From positions 1 through 15,386 of the forward strand of contig JALHTD010000373.1 of NCBI GenBank assembly GCA_022865555.1: a DNA stretch of 15,386 nt. The letters run 5' to 3'. The DNA is from Thermoanaerobaculaceae bacterium (lineage in GTDB: Bacteria; Acidobacteriota; Thermoanaerobaculia; Thermoanaerobaculales; Thermoanaerobaculaceae). Made by a program: the position numbers and the translations under genes. Under the pieces are notes generated by a model. The model did not search any database. It saw only the letters and a program-made list of their open reading frames with translations, and had not been told where the DNA came from. This document shows, piece by piece, positions 5,485-13,159 of this stretch. Positions within the stretch are counted from its first letter, which is position 1, and each line of letters begins with the position of its first letter.

Positions 5485-7125
5485 ATGGACTCGAAGGAAT
5501 ATCAATCCTGGAGGGAGAAAGTCTATCGTCCGGACGCGCGGCAGGAGCGAAGCGTCTTCGTGACCTCCTCGGGTTTCCCGGTCGAACCGGTCTACGGACC
5601 CTGGGACGCCCCCGACGCCGGCGAGCGCCTGGGCATGCCAGGCGAGTACCCGTTCACCCGCGGCATCCACCCCTCGATGTACCGTGGCCGTCTGTGGACG
5701 ATGCGCCAGTACGCGGGTTTCTCGACTGCCGAGGAGTCCAACGAGCGTTACCGATACCTGCTCGAGCAGGGGCAGACCGGGCTGTCGGTGGCGTTCGACC
5801 TCCCGACCCAGATCGGCTACGACTCCGATGACCCGATGGCCCAGGGCGAGGTCGGCAGAGTGGGTGTCGCGATCGACACCGTCGAGGACATGGAGACGCT
5901 GCTGGCGGGCATCCCGCTCGAAAAAGTCTCGGTGTCCATGACGATCAACGCCACCGCGTCGGTGCTGCTCGCCATGGTGCTCGCGGTCGCGCGGCGGCGG
6001 GGCGTGGACTGGGAGAAGCTGTCCGGGACGGTCCAGAACGACATCCTGAAGGAGTACATCGCCCGCGGCACCTACCGGTTCCCGCCGCGCCCAAGTCTGC
6101 GCCTGATCACCGACCTCGTCGCGTTCTGCACCGCTCGTGTGCCGAGGTGGAACACCATCTCCATCTCCGGCTACCACATCCGTGAGGCCGGCTCCACCGC
6201 GGTGCAGGAGGTGGCCTTTACGCTTGCCAACGCGCGTGAGTACGTGCGCGCGGCGGTCGACGCAGGGATCCCGATCGACGAGTTCGCGCCGCGCCTCTCG
6301 TTCTTTTTCAACGCCCACAGCAACTTTCTCGAAGAGGTGGCGAAGTTCCGAGCGGCGCGCCGGATGTGGGCACGCATGATGCGAGAGGAGTTCGGCGCCG
6401 CCGACCCCAGGTCATGGTTGCTGCGGTTCCACACGCAGACCGCGGGTTCCACACTCACCGCCCAGCAACCCGAGAACAACGTGGTGCGGGTGGCGATCCA
6501 GGCGATGGCGGCGGTGGCGGGCGGGACCCAGTCGCTGCACACCAACGCGATGGACGAGGCGCTCTCGCTGCCCAGCGAGGGCGCCGTGCGCGTGGCATTG
6601 CGGACGCAGCAGATCGTGGGGCACGAATCCGGGCTCGCCGACGTGGTGGATCCGCTGGGTGGCGCGTGGGTGGTGGAGGCGTGGACCGACCGCATCGAGC
6701 AGGAGGCCCGCGCCTACCTCGACACCATCCAGAAGATGGGCGGGGCGCTCGCCGCGATCGAGCGCGGGTTCCAGCAGCGCGAGATCCACGAGGCGGCGTA
6801 CCGGACGCAGCGTGCCATCGAGTCGGGTGAACAGGTGGTCGTCGGGGTCAACCGTTTTCGCATCGACCGTGAGGAGCCGATGCGGTCTTTCAGGGTGGAT
6901 GAGGCGGCGCAAAAGGCGCAGGTGGAGCGCCGGGAGGAGGTGCGGCGGCACCGCGACGGCGCCCGCGTCAAGCAGACGCTTGCCGCACTGGAGGCGGCGG
7001 CGTCTGGCAGAGAAAACCTGATGCCGCTGCTCGTGGATGCCGTGGAGGCCTCCGCCTCGCTGGGCGAGATCGCGGGCACGCTGGTGCGTGTTTTCGGTGA
7101 GCACAGGGAAGGGGTGGCGCTGTGA
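5485..7125 (+). CDS. Methylmalonyl-CoA mutase family, catalytic large subunit
   Basis: A 546-residue B12-dependent acyl-CoA mutase subunit with the TIM-barrel catalytic domain only. The C-terminal cobalamin-binding domain of fused mutases is absent, so a separate small B12-binding subunit is needed and is not in this window. Family motifs run throughout: YPFTRGIHPSMYRGRLWTMRQYAGFS (55-80), SVAFDLPTQIGYDSD, QNDILKEY, SISGYHIREAGS with His231 (His244 in the Propionibacterium enzyme), FHTQTAGSTLTAQQ and QSLHTNAMDEALSLP. The usual role is (R)-methylmalonyl-CoA to succinyl-CoA interconversion in propionate metabolism. Arg194 aligns with the carboxylate-binding Arg207, which favours a dicarboxylic acyl-CoA. 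His62 sits where classical mutases have Tyr89, so isobutyryl-type substrates are not excluded. The ATG at 5485 has GGAGG at 7 bases; longer upstream frames lack family similarity. It overlaps the next gene by 4 bases. Confidence 0.92.
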   Translation: MDSKEYQSWREKVYRPDARQERSVFVTSSGFPVEPVYGPWDAPDAGERLGMPGEYPFTRGIHPSMYRGRLWTMRQYAGFSTAEESNERYRYLLEQGQTGLSVAFDLPTQIGYDSDDPMAQGEVGRVGVAIDTVEDMETLLAGIPLEKVSVSMTINATASVLLAMVLAVARRRGVDWEKLSGTVQNDILKEYIARGTYRFPPRPSLRLITDLVAFCTARVPRWNTISISGYHIREAGSTAVQEVAFTLANAREYVRAAVDAGIPIDEFAPRLSFFFNAHSNFLEEVAKFRAARRMWARMMREEFGAADPRSWLLRFHTQTAGSTLTAQQPENNVVRVAIQAMAAVAGGTQSLHTNAMDEALSLPSEGAVRVALRTQQIVGHESGLADVVDPLGGAWVVEAWTDRIEQEARAYLDTIQKMGGALAAIERGFQQREIHEAAYRTQRAIESGEQVVVGVNRFRIDREEPMRSFRVDEAAQKAQVERREEVRRHRDGARVKQTLAALEAAASGRENLMPLLVDAVEASASLGEIAGTLVRVFGEHREGVAL

Positions 7126-8879
7126 AGCAGACGGAACGGGCAGTCGGGCGGCCGCAAGAGGCTGATCGTCACGAAGAAGCGGGGCGCCATCCTGAGCCCA
7201 TCCCCAAAATGGGCGAAGGATCCCGGCGCATCTGGACGGCGGTGGCCGCGCTGCTCGTGTTCGCCGCAAGCTGGGCGCCCGCCCAGCAGCGTGCGACGCT
7301 GACGGTGCTGTTCACCTCGGACATGCACGCCAACGTGTTGCCGTTCGATGACGTCCGGGAGAAGCCGACGAGCGGCTCTGTCGCCCAGGTTGCCACCCTG
7401 GTGGCGCGCGTGCGGGACGGGAACCCGAGCGTCGTCGTGCTGGACGGCGGCGATGCGATCCAGGGGACACCCCTGGGTTACTACGCCATCGCGGCCGCGG
7501 GTGCCACCGGTGTCGACCCGACGATCGCTGCAATGAACCTCGTCGGATACGACGCCGCCGTGCTGGGGAACCACGAGTTCAACTTCGGCCTGGACGTGCT
7601 CCGCCGCTCGCTCGAACAGTCCCGCTTCCGTTGGCTCGCCGCCAACGTCTCCGGCATCGGCGAGGCGCGGCTCCCGGTCGCGGCCGAGGTGGTGCTCAAG
7701 CGGGGGGCCGTGCGAGTAGGGGTGCTGGGGCTCACCAATCCAAACATTCCGCGGTGGGAGGTCCCCTCACACTGGGCCGGTCTCACGTTTGCCGACCCGG
7801 TCACCGTCGCCGCCGCGCGCATCCCCGAGTTGCGCAAGCGTGCCGACATCGTGATCGTCGTCCTCCATACGGGTTTCGAGCGGAACCTCGACACCGGTGC
7901 ACCTGAAGGAAGCGAGGACGAGAACTACGCCTGGCGGCTGGCGCAGCTTGACGGCATCGACCTGTTGCTCACCGGGCACACACACCGCGACGTCCCGCCG
8001 CGCGCTCTGGGCAAGACCATAGTGGCCCAGCCGGGACGGTGGGCGGAATTCGTGACCCGCATAGACCTGGAGCTCGCCCGGAAGGACCGCGCGTGGCGGG
8101 TGACCGGGTGGCACGGGGAGAACATGAAGACCGGCGGCGAGACGCCGGACCCGCGGGTGGTGGCGGCGGTCGCGGGCGCCGAGGAGCGGGTGAAGGCCGA
8201 GTTCGCGCGCCCGATCGGTGCGCTGACGGCTCCGCTGAGGGTGACGAGCCTGCCGACAGCCGACGACCCGAGCATCGACATCATCCACACGGTGCAGCTC
8301 GAGGCGAGCGGGGCAGAGCTCTCGCTCGCTGCCCCGCTGCGAGGCGGCCAGGTCGAGTTCCCCGCCGGTCCGGTGACGCCGCGCCTGGCCTATGCCCTCT
8401 ACCCGTACCCCAACACGCTTGTGGTCGTCCGCCTCACCGGGAGCCAGCTCAGGGATGTGCTCGAGCATGCGGTGCGAGGGTGGGTAGGGACGGAGTGCGG
8501 CAGAGCGGAGACCCGTCTGCTGCGCGATCCCACCCTGCCTCACTACAACTTCGACACCCTCGAGGGTGCGACCTACTTCGTGGATCCGACGGCCCCCGTC
8601 GGCAAGCGCGTGCGTGGTCTGCGGGTCGCGGGCAAACCCGTACAGGCCAACGACACCTTCGCGGTGGTGATCAACTCCTACCGGGCCGCGGGAGGTGGGG
8701 GATATCCGCACCTCTCGGTTGCGCCGCGCGTGGGCGAGATCGATCGGCCGATGGTAGACCTGCTGGTGGAGTACTTCACGCGCCACGAGAGGATCACGCC
8801 GGCCACCGACGAGAACTGGTCGTTCACTGTACCGCTGCGCGAACTCCCGGCACCGAGACCCGACACGGCCGTGCACTAG
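7122..8879 (+). CDS. Exported 5'-nucleotidase / 2',3'-cyclic nucleotide phosphodiesterase (UshA/CpdB/YfkN family)
   Basis: A 585-residue two-domain metallophosphoesterase that releases phosphate from extracytoplasmic nucleotides. The metallophosphatase domain (about 58-330) has all metal motifs: TSDMHAN (D67, H69), DGGD (D111), GNHEF (N150, H151), LHTG (H249) and GHTHRD (H286, H288). The C-terminal substrate domain (about 360-565) has YNFDTLEGATYFVD and NSYRAAGGGGYPHL from N518, a pattern closer to CpdB/YfkN than to UshA. The GTG start forms a 4-base GTGA overlap with the mutase stop and has GGGAAGGGG (7106-7114) at 7 bases. Met30 (7209) would give a conventional signal peptide but has no Shine-Dalgarno sequence. 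From the GTG, a 29-residue hydrophilic extension precedes GSRRIW and a hydrophobic stretch ending APAQQ. The SRR is slightly Tat-like but not a full Tat motif. Export is likely by either reading. Confidence 0.9.
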   Translation: MKQTERAVGRPQEADRHEEAGRHPEPIPKMGEGSRRIWTAVAALLVFAASWAPAQQRATLTVLFTSDMHANVLPFDDVREKPTSGSVAQVATLVARVRDGNPSVVVLDGGDAIQGTPLGYYAIAAAGATGVDPTIAAMNLVGYDAAVLGNHEFNFGLDVLRRSLEQSRFRWLAANVSGIGEARLPVAAEVVLKRGAVRVGVLGLTNPNIPRWEVPSHWAGLTFADPVTVAAARIPELRKRADIVIVVLHTGFERNLDTGAPEGSEDENYAWRLAQLDGIDLLLTGHTHRDVPPRALGKTIVAQPGRWAEFVTRIDLELARKDRAWRVTGWHGENMKTGGETPDPRVVAAVAGAEERVKAEFARPIGALTAPLRVTSLPTADDPSIDIIHTVQLEASGAELSLAAPLRGGQVEFPAGPVTPRLAYALYPYPNTLVVVRLTGSQLRDVLEHAVRGWVGTECGRAETRLLRDPTLPHYNFDTLEGATYFVDPTAPVGKRVRGLRVAGKPVQANDTFAVVINSYRAAGGGGYPHLSVAPRVGEIDRPMVDLLVEYFTRHERITPATDENWSFTVPLRELPAPRPDTAVH

Positions 8880-8899
8880 CGACGAGACCGCCTATTTCC

Positions 8900-8912
8900 G
8901 GCCGCACCGGCC
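8900..8912 (+). terminator. Short GC hairpin after the nucleotidase gene, weak terminator candidate
   Basis: GGCCG (8900-8904) pairs with CGGCC (8908-8912) around CAC, 20 bases after the stop codon. The stem is only five pairs and is followed by CCTTC rather than a T-run, so termination is doubtful. Confidence 0.2.
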
Positions 8913-8914
8913 CC

Positions 8915-8943
8915 TTCACCTGGAGGGACAGGATTGATACCAT
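8915..8943 (+). promoter_or_regulatory. Promoter of the TonB-dependent receptor gene, leaderless type
   Basis: TTCACC (8915-8920) and TACCAT (8938-8943) are separated by exactly 17 bases, and the -10 ends 6 bases before the GTG at 8950. GGAGGG (8922-8927) lies too far upstream to act as a ribosome binding site. The -35 sits within CTTCACC, the same 7-mer as one half of the Pho box candidate before pstS, but no second matching half is present. Confidence 0.5.
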
Positions 8944-8949
8944 CTGCGG

Positions 8950-11094
8950 GTGAAGTCAGCCCGGGGGATTCTCAGCTTCGGTGCTCTCCCTCGCCGGCTC
9001 CGTGTAATTTTGCCGGCACTGCTGGTGACCTTTTCCGTCGGTCCGCGCAGCGTTTGGTGCCAGCAGGCCGAGACGCCCCCGACGCCCCCAGTTCAGGAGA
9101 CACTTCCCACAACGCTGACCAGCAACATCATCGTGACGGCCCCCCGGATGGACGTGCCGGTGAAGGACACCCCTTCGGCCGTGACGGTCGTGGACGAGAA
9201 GACCTTGAAGAAGACCGAGTCGAGGACGATCGCCGCGGACGAAGCTCTCAAGCTGGTGCCGGGCGTCAAGGTGGACAATCAGGCAAACGGCGAGCGCGTG
9301 CACCTCTCGATCCGCGGGCAGGGCATCCTGACGGAGCGGGGGATCCGTGGGGTCAAGGTGCTGCTGGACGGTCTGCCGCTCGGCGACCCGACAGGCCTCA
9401 CACCCGATCTCTTCGATGTGGACTGGGCCACCGTGGACCGGGTCGAGGTTTTTCGTGGACCCGCGTCTTCCCTGTACGGGGGCGGTGGTTCCGGTGGGAT
9501 CATCAACATCACGACGCGCGACGGCGGGCCCACGCGTGCAACCGGAGACCTGTTCGCGAGCGGGGGATCGTTCGGCTTCTTCAAGGGGCTCGTCCAGGCA
9601 GGAGGGAGCACGGGCTCGTTGAACTACCGCGTTTCGGGGTCCTACACGCAGGGCGACGGCTACCGCGTCCACAGCGCCTTCGACGCGACCAACCTGTACG
9701 GCAAGTTCCGGTTCGACCCCGCACCGACCACGCGGCTCACGGTGATCGCGATCGGCACGGATTACTTCAACCAGAACGCGGAGGGGCTCAACATCGACCA
9801 GGTCGAGGAGGATCCGACGCTGCCCAACCCGGACGCGCTCACCTTCAACGAGTACCAGCGCACCCGGCGCGGCACGGTCGGCATCGCCGGCGTGACGCAG
9901 GTCGGCCGCACGGCGGACCTCACCTACAGCCTCTACTACCGGGACACGCGGTGGGAGGAGTCGGTGCCCTCCTCCGTTCAGCACCGCTCGTACGGTGCAC
10001 CGGGGGCGTTCATCCAGTACACGACGCTCGCACGCACCGGCTCGCTCACCCACCACCTCTCCGTCGGGACGGACCTGGACTGGCAGAACATCGCGGACCA
10101 GCGGAGGCCGAACCTCGGTGGGGCGGTGGAAGGGCCGAACCTGCTCTCGGACCAGGACATCGCCCAGGCAGGGTACGCCGGCTATCTCATCGACAGGGTC
10201 GAACTCGGAGCAGCCTGGGGCGCCATGCTCTCCGTGCGCTACGACCAGATTCGCAACGAGCTCGACGACAACCTCAGGCTCGGCGAGACCGACCTCTCGG
10301 GCACCCGCAACTTCGACCAGACAACGGGCCGCGTGGGGGTGACCTGGAACCCCTCGAAGAACTTCGGCGCGTACGCGGCCTGGGGCCAGGGGTTTCTGCC
10401 GCCCACCACCGAGGAGCTCACCAACAATCCCGCGGACTTCGGCGGTCTGAACCAGGACCTCGTCCCCGCGACCTCACATGGAGGCGAGGTGGGCGTTCGT
10501 GGCAGCGCCGGCGGCACCTTCGCCTACGAGGTCGGGGCGTTTCACCTGACGACGGAGAACGACTTCGGGCGCTACAGGATCCAGGGCCGCCCGCTCGAGA
10601 CCTTCTACCGGAACGCCGGCTCGAGCACCCGGTGGGGTGTCGAGACGCTGTTTGGCTGGAGGCCGTCCGATTTGGTCGTGGTGGAGCTCGCCTACACCTG
10701 GAACCGTTTCACGTACGACACGGTCACGACCATCACCGGGGAAACATACTCGGGTACCTGGCTGCCGAACTCGCCGGCGAATCTCGCGTACCTTGACGTG
10801 GAGCTGCGACCGGCGGCGCACTGGGTCATGGGCGCGAGCGCGGAGTACCAGAGCCGCTCGTACATCGACCCCTCGAACACGGTGTGGACCGACCCCTACA
10901 CCCTGGTGAACCTGCGAGTCGGGTACCAGTGGCAGGGGACGAACCACCACGGTGAGGTCGTTGGAATCGTGCGCAACCTCTTCGACACGAAGTACATCGC
11001 GTTCACCGAACCGGACCCCGACGGGAACTCCTACCACCCCGGGCCGACGCGCGAGGCATTCCTCGGCGTGCGCGTCTGGCTCGACACTCTGTGA
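8950..11094 (+). CDS. TonB-dependent outer-membrane receptor
   Basis: A 714-residue receptor for energised uptake of a scarce nutrient across the outer membrane. An N-terminal signal peptide with an RR-containing n-region and the core ILPALLVTFSV ends near residue 38. A TonB box-like NIIVTA is at 59-64. The plug (about 66-190) includes LKLVPGVKV, the RG..LTERGIRGVKVLLDGLPL motif, VDRVEVFRGPASSLYGGGGSGGIINITTR and DGG. The remainder alternates short strands typical of the 22-stranded barrel and ends with the C-terminal strand AFLGVRVWLDTL. The final residue is Leu where Phe is usual. The plug resembles siderophore/FecA-type receptors, but no ligand can be read from the sequence. Placement between two exported phosphoesterases and next to pst genes raises the possibility of a phosphorylated ligand, which is inference only. 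GTG start chosen from the signal peptide and promoter spacing. Confidence 0.93.
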   Translation: MKSARGILSFGALPRRLRVILPALLVTFSVGPRSVWCQQAETPPTPPVQETLPTTLTSNIIVTAPRMDVPVKDTPSAVTVVDEKTLKKTESRTIAADEALKLVPGVKVDNQANGERVHLSIRGQGILTERGIRGVKVLLDGLPLGDPTGLTPDLFDVDWATVDRVEVFRGPASSLYGGGGSGGIINITTRDGGPTRATGDLFASGGSFGFFKGLVQAGGSTGSLNYRVSGSYTQGDGYRVHSAFDATNLYGKFRFDPAPTTRLTVIAIGTDYFNQNAEGLNIDQVEEDPTLPNPDALTFNEYQRTRRGTVGIAGVTQVGRTADLTYSLYYRDTRWEESVPSSVQHRSYGAPGAFIQYTTLARTGSLTHHLSVGTDLDWQNIADQRRPNLGGAVEGPNLLSDQDIAQAGYAGYLIDRVELGAAWGAMLSVRYDQIRNELDDNLRLGETDLSGTRNFDQTTGRVGVTWNPSKNFGAYAAWGQGFLPPTTEELTNNPADFGGLNQDLVPATSHGGEVGVRGSAGGTFAYEVGAFHLTTENDFGRYRIQGRPLETFYRNAGSSTRWGVETLFGWRPSDLVVVELAYTWNRFTYDTVTTITGETYSGTWLPNSPANLAYLDVELRPAAHWVMGASAEYQSRSYIDPSNTVWTDPYTLVNLRVGYQWQGTNHHGEVVGIVRNLFDTKYIAFTEPDPDGNSYHPGPTREAFLGVRVWLDTL

Positions 11095-11131
11095 GCCGGT
11101 TAGGCACACGGGCCGACGAGCTCTGCTCACA
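11090..11131. terminator. Inverted repeat between convergent genes, possible two-way terminator
   Basis: TGTGAGC (11090-11096) pairs with GCTCACA (11125-11131), seven pairs with a 28-base loop; it includes the receptor stop codon. A second longer-range pair, AGCCGG (11094-11099) with CCGGCT (11141-11146), competes with it. The long loop and missing T-run make it weak. Confidence 0.2.
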
Positions 11132-11148
11132 CGAAGTTTCCCGGCTGG

Positions 11149-13053
11149 TCACGGCCTCCAGGGACGGGCCTGGGCCGGGGGCTGCACGCCGGCGATGTGG
11201 GCGACGAACGACGCCACCTCGGTGAGCGAAGCGCTCTTCACGTGGCGGGCCGGGACGCCCGCCCCGCGCGCCAGCCACACCGCGGCGACCTCGGGGTGAG
11301 TGTTCAGGAAGCCGTGCTGGCCGGCGATGTCTGCAGGGGTGTGGAACGGCGCGCCGGGCGGGCCGATCTCGGAGGTGGCCATGATGCCCGGCCGCATGAA
11401 GACGACCAGGTCGCCGGCGTTTGGGTTGTCCATGCCTAGGGGTGCCAGGTCCTCGCGGCGGGACATCGCTTCGACCAGGTCCTGGCCGTCCACCTGGGCA
11501 TTGGCGAGGGCGACGGCAGCCGCGCGCACCACGGCCTCCCTCTCGGCGGGCTCGACCACGCCGGATGGCTCGCGGCCCTTGAGGTTGACGTAGAGATGGG
11601 CGCAGCCGCTCGACCCGAACGCGACGATCTTGGAGTTCGCCTTCACGCGCCAGCCCCTCTCACCCTCCTCCGCCGCCGCGAGGCCGGCGTGCTGAAGCAG
11701 CTGGTTGAGGTGCACGGTCTCCCACACCGGGGCCATGCCGTGGTCCGAGACCACCACCAGCGCGTCGCGTGAGAGATCGAGGGACCGGGCAAGCTCGCCT
11801 ACGGCGCGGTCGGCGATCTGGAACGCCTGGGTGACCGCCCCCCGGGCGGTGGCGGCGAACGCCTCGGAGTAGGCCTTTTGCCGCAAGTCGGTGACCAGCA
11901 GGACGTGCTCCACCTCGTCCACCACCGGCTGGTACAGCATGAGCAGGTCGAACGTCTCGCTGGCGAAGGCGGTCCGCGCGCAGGCGTTGAAGAACTCGGA
12001 GAAGCGCCGAGTCTGCTCCATGAAGTCGGCGAGCTGCAGGCCGTCCTGGCCGGACAGCGCACGCTCGAGAGCCCGGTCATCGCCGGGCCCGGGCCAGAAC
12101 CCTGCGCTCTCGTCCAGGCGCTCCCGGAACAGCCTTGGGTATGCCTCGGTCGAGAAGAAGGCGCCACGGTAGAGCTTCACCAGCGAGAGGTCGGGCGACA
12201 GCGTCTGCAGGAGGCACCAGGAGCCCACGGTTCGGGTGCCGCCATCGGGGTGCGGGGCGCGCACGCGCAGCGGGAACCACTCGCCGGCGCGGACGCGGGC
12301 CAGGATGCCGTTGGCGAGGTTGGCGTCGTTGTCCACCACCAGCGTGTCGAAGTTGGCGACCCGGTCGTCGCTGGCGTCGAGCGCGGTGAGCGTGAAGGTT
12401 GCGATGGTCGGACCGGCCGCGCCTGCGAGCTTGACCGGGATCGTGGCAACCCGAGGCGGCGAGTAACTCGCCCACCCGGCCGGCACGGTCGTGGCCACGA
12501 ACTGGCTCGCGGCGAGGGTCACGATAGCCGCCCGGGCGCTGGGCGTGTTCACGTAGAGCATCCCGAAGTCCGCCGTGCGCGAGGGGGAGGTGGCGTCGCA
12601 GGCGGGGAAGGTCAGCACCCCAACGCGCCTGCCCTGACGGCGGAACGTCTGCCAGAGCGGCTCCGCACCCAACGGGGCGTCGAAGCCGGAGACGCCCTGC
12701 ACGATCGGGGTCCCCGGCAGGTGGAACCTGTTTGCGACGATGCCCGTCACCGCCGGGAACGCCCCGGTCGCCATCGAGGCGTGGCTCACCGAGGTGAGGG
12801 CGGGGTTGACCGGGATCGCGCTGTCGACCACGTAGCCGTTGGCCTCGAATGCGCTCAGCCCCTCCGGGTCGGTGTAGACGCCCTGGCGGAGGTTCTCCCT
12901 GTGGCGAGTGGCGGCAAGACCGTCCAGCGAGGCCAGCACGACCCGCCCGGGTTTCCCAGGGGATTGCTGACCGGGCCTCGGCTGCGAGGTGTCGGTGGCC
13001 GCGCATGCGTGCGCCATGACGGCCACAGCGGTGAGAAGGGTGAGCTTCTTCAC
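11149..13053 (-). CDS. Exported type I phosphodiesterase / nucleotide pyrophosphatase (alkaline phosphatase superfamily)
   Basis: A 634-residue exported phosphohydrolase of the PF01663 type. The full two-metal site of the superfamily is present: D44 in LASLDGL, the presumed nucleophile T87 in TSVSHASMATG (Thr four residues before the conserved His), D379 and H383 in VVDEVEH, D437 and H438 in SDHGM, and H580 in GQHGF. Relatives hydrolyse phosphodiesters, pyrophosphates or phosphomonoesters, and substrate cannot be assigned. The N-terminus MKKLTLLTAVAVMAHACAA is a signal peptide. Cys17 could be a lipid anchor, but the preceding AHA is not a good lipobox. An insertion of about 150 residues between T87 and D379 probably forms the cap. 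The GTG start is set by the signal peptide and by a -10 box 6 bases upstream; longer readings add charged, unrelated sequence. It is divergent from pstS, consistent with phosphate scavenging. Confidence 0.88.
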   Translation of the reverse strand: MKKLTLLTAVAVMAHACAATDTSQPRPGQQSPGKPGRVVLASLDGLAATRHRENLRQGVYTDPEGLSAFEANGYVVDSAIPVNPALTSVSHASMATGAFPAVTGIVANRFHLPGTPIVQGVSGFDAPLGAEPLWQTFRRQGRRVGVLTFPACDATSPSRTADFGMLYVNTPSARAAIVTLAASQFVATTVPAGWASYSPPRVATIPVKLAGAAGPTIATFTLTALDASDDRVANFDTLVVDNDANLANGILARVRAGEWFPLRVRAPHPDGGTRTVGSWCLLQTLSPDLSLVKLYRGAFFSTEAYPRLFRERLDESAGFWPGPGDDRALERALSGQDGLQLADFMEQTRRFSEFFNACARTAFASETFDLLMLYQPVVDEVEHVLLVTDLRQKAYSEAFAATARGAVTQAFQIADRAVGELARSLDLSRDALVVVSDHGMAPVWETVHLNQLLQHAGLAAAEEGERGWRVKANSKIVAFGSSGCAHLYVNLKGREPSGVVEPAEREAVVRAAAVALANAQVDGQDLVEAMSRREDLAPLGMDNPNAGDLVVFMRPGIMATSEIGPPGAPFHTPADIAGQHGFLNTHPEVAAVWLARGAGVPARHVKSASLTEVASFVAHIAGVQPPAQARPWRP

Positions 13054-13059
13054 GGCGGG

Positions 13060-13065
13060 AGTGTA
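13060..13065 (-). promoter_or_regulatory. -10 box of the phosphodiesterase gene, leaderless type
   Basis: On the minus strand TACACT ends 6 bases before the GTG at 13053; there is no Shine-Dalgarno sequence. GTCACA (13084-13089) at 18 bases is a possible -35 and abuts the Pho box candidate, so both divergent promoters may share that operator. Confidence 0.45.
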
Positions 13066-13089
13066 GCGGAGACCGTGGGCCGGTGTGAC

Positions 13090-13122
13090 CTTCACCGGGT
13101 CTTCACAGCCCGGAAGGAGAAT
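13090..13122 (+). promoter_or_regulatory. Candidate Pho box and -10 of pstS
   Basis: CTTCACC (13090-13096) and CTTCACA (13101-13107) form a direct repeat with four bases between units, an 11-bp period as in PhoB/PhoP boxes. A -10-like GAGAAT (13117-13122) follows after 9 bases, where a Pho box replacing a -35 would place it. The gene controlled, pstS, is a standard phosphate-starvation target. The units differ from the E. coli CTGTCAT, so this is a candidate only. Confidence 0.45.
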
Positions 13123-13129
13123 CCGCGAC

Positions 13130-13145
13130 GGCGGGATGCCCCGCC
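13130..13145 (+). other. Short GC hairpin just before the pstS ribosome binding site
   Basis: GGCGGG (13130-13135) pairs with CCCGCC (13140-13145) around ATGC. It ends two bases before the GGGGAGG Shine-Dalgarno sequence (13148-13154). It could hold the binding site open or protect the mRNA 5' end; no T-run, so not a terminator. Confidence 0.35.
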
Positions 13146-13159
13146 TCGGGGAGGACACC

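Noticed and set aside
3743..5563. Plus-strand open frame of about 600 codons opposite the DUF4388 and SDR genes
   Set aside because: It is antisense to two genes with clear family motifs, has no recognisable domain, and reads as a high-GC shadow frame.
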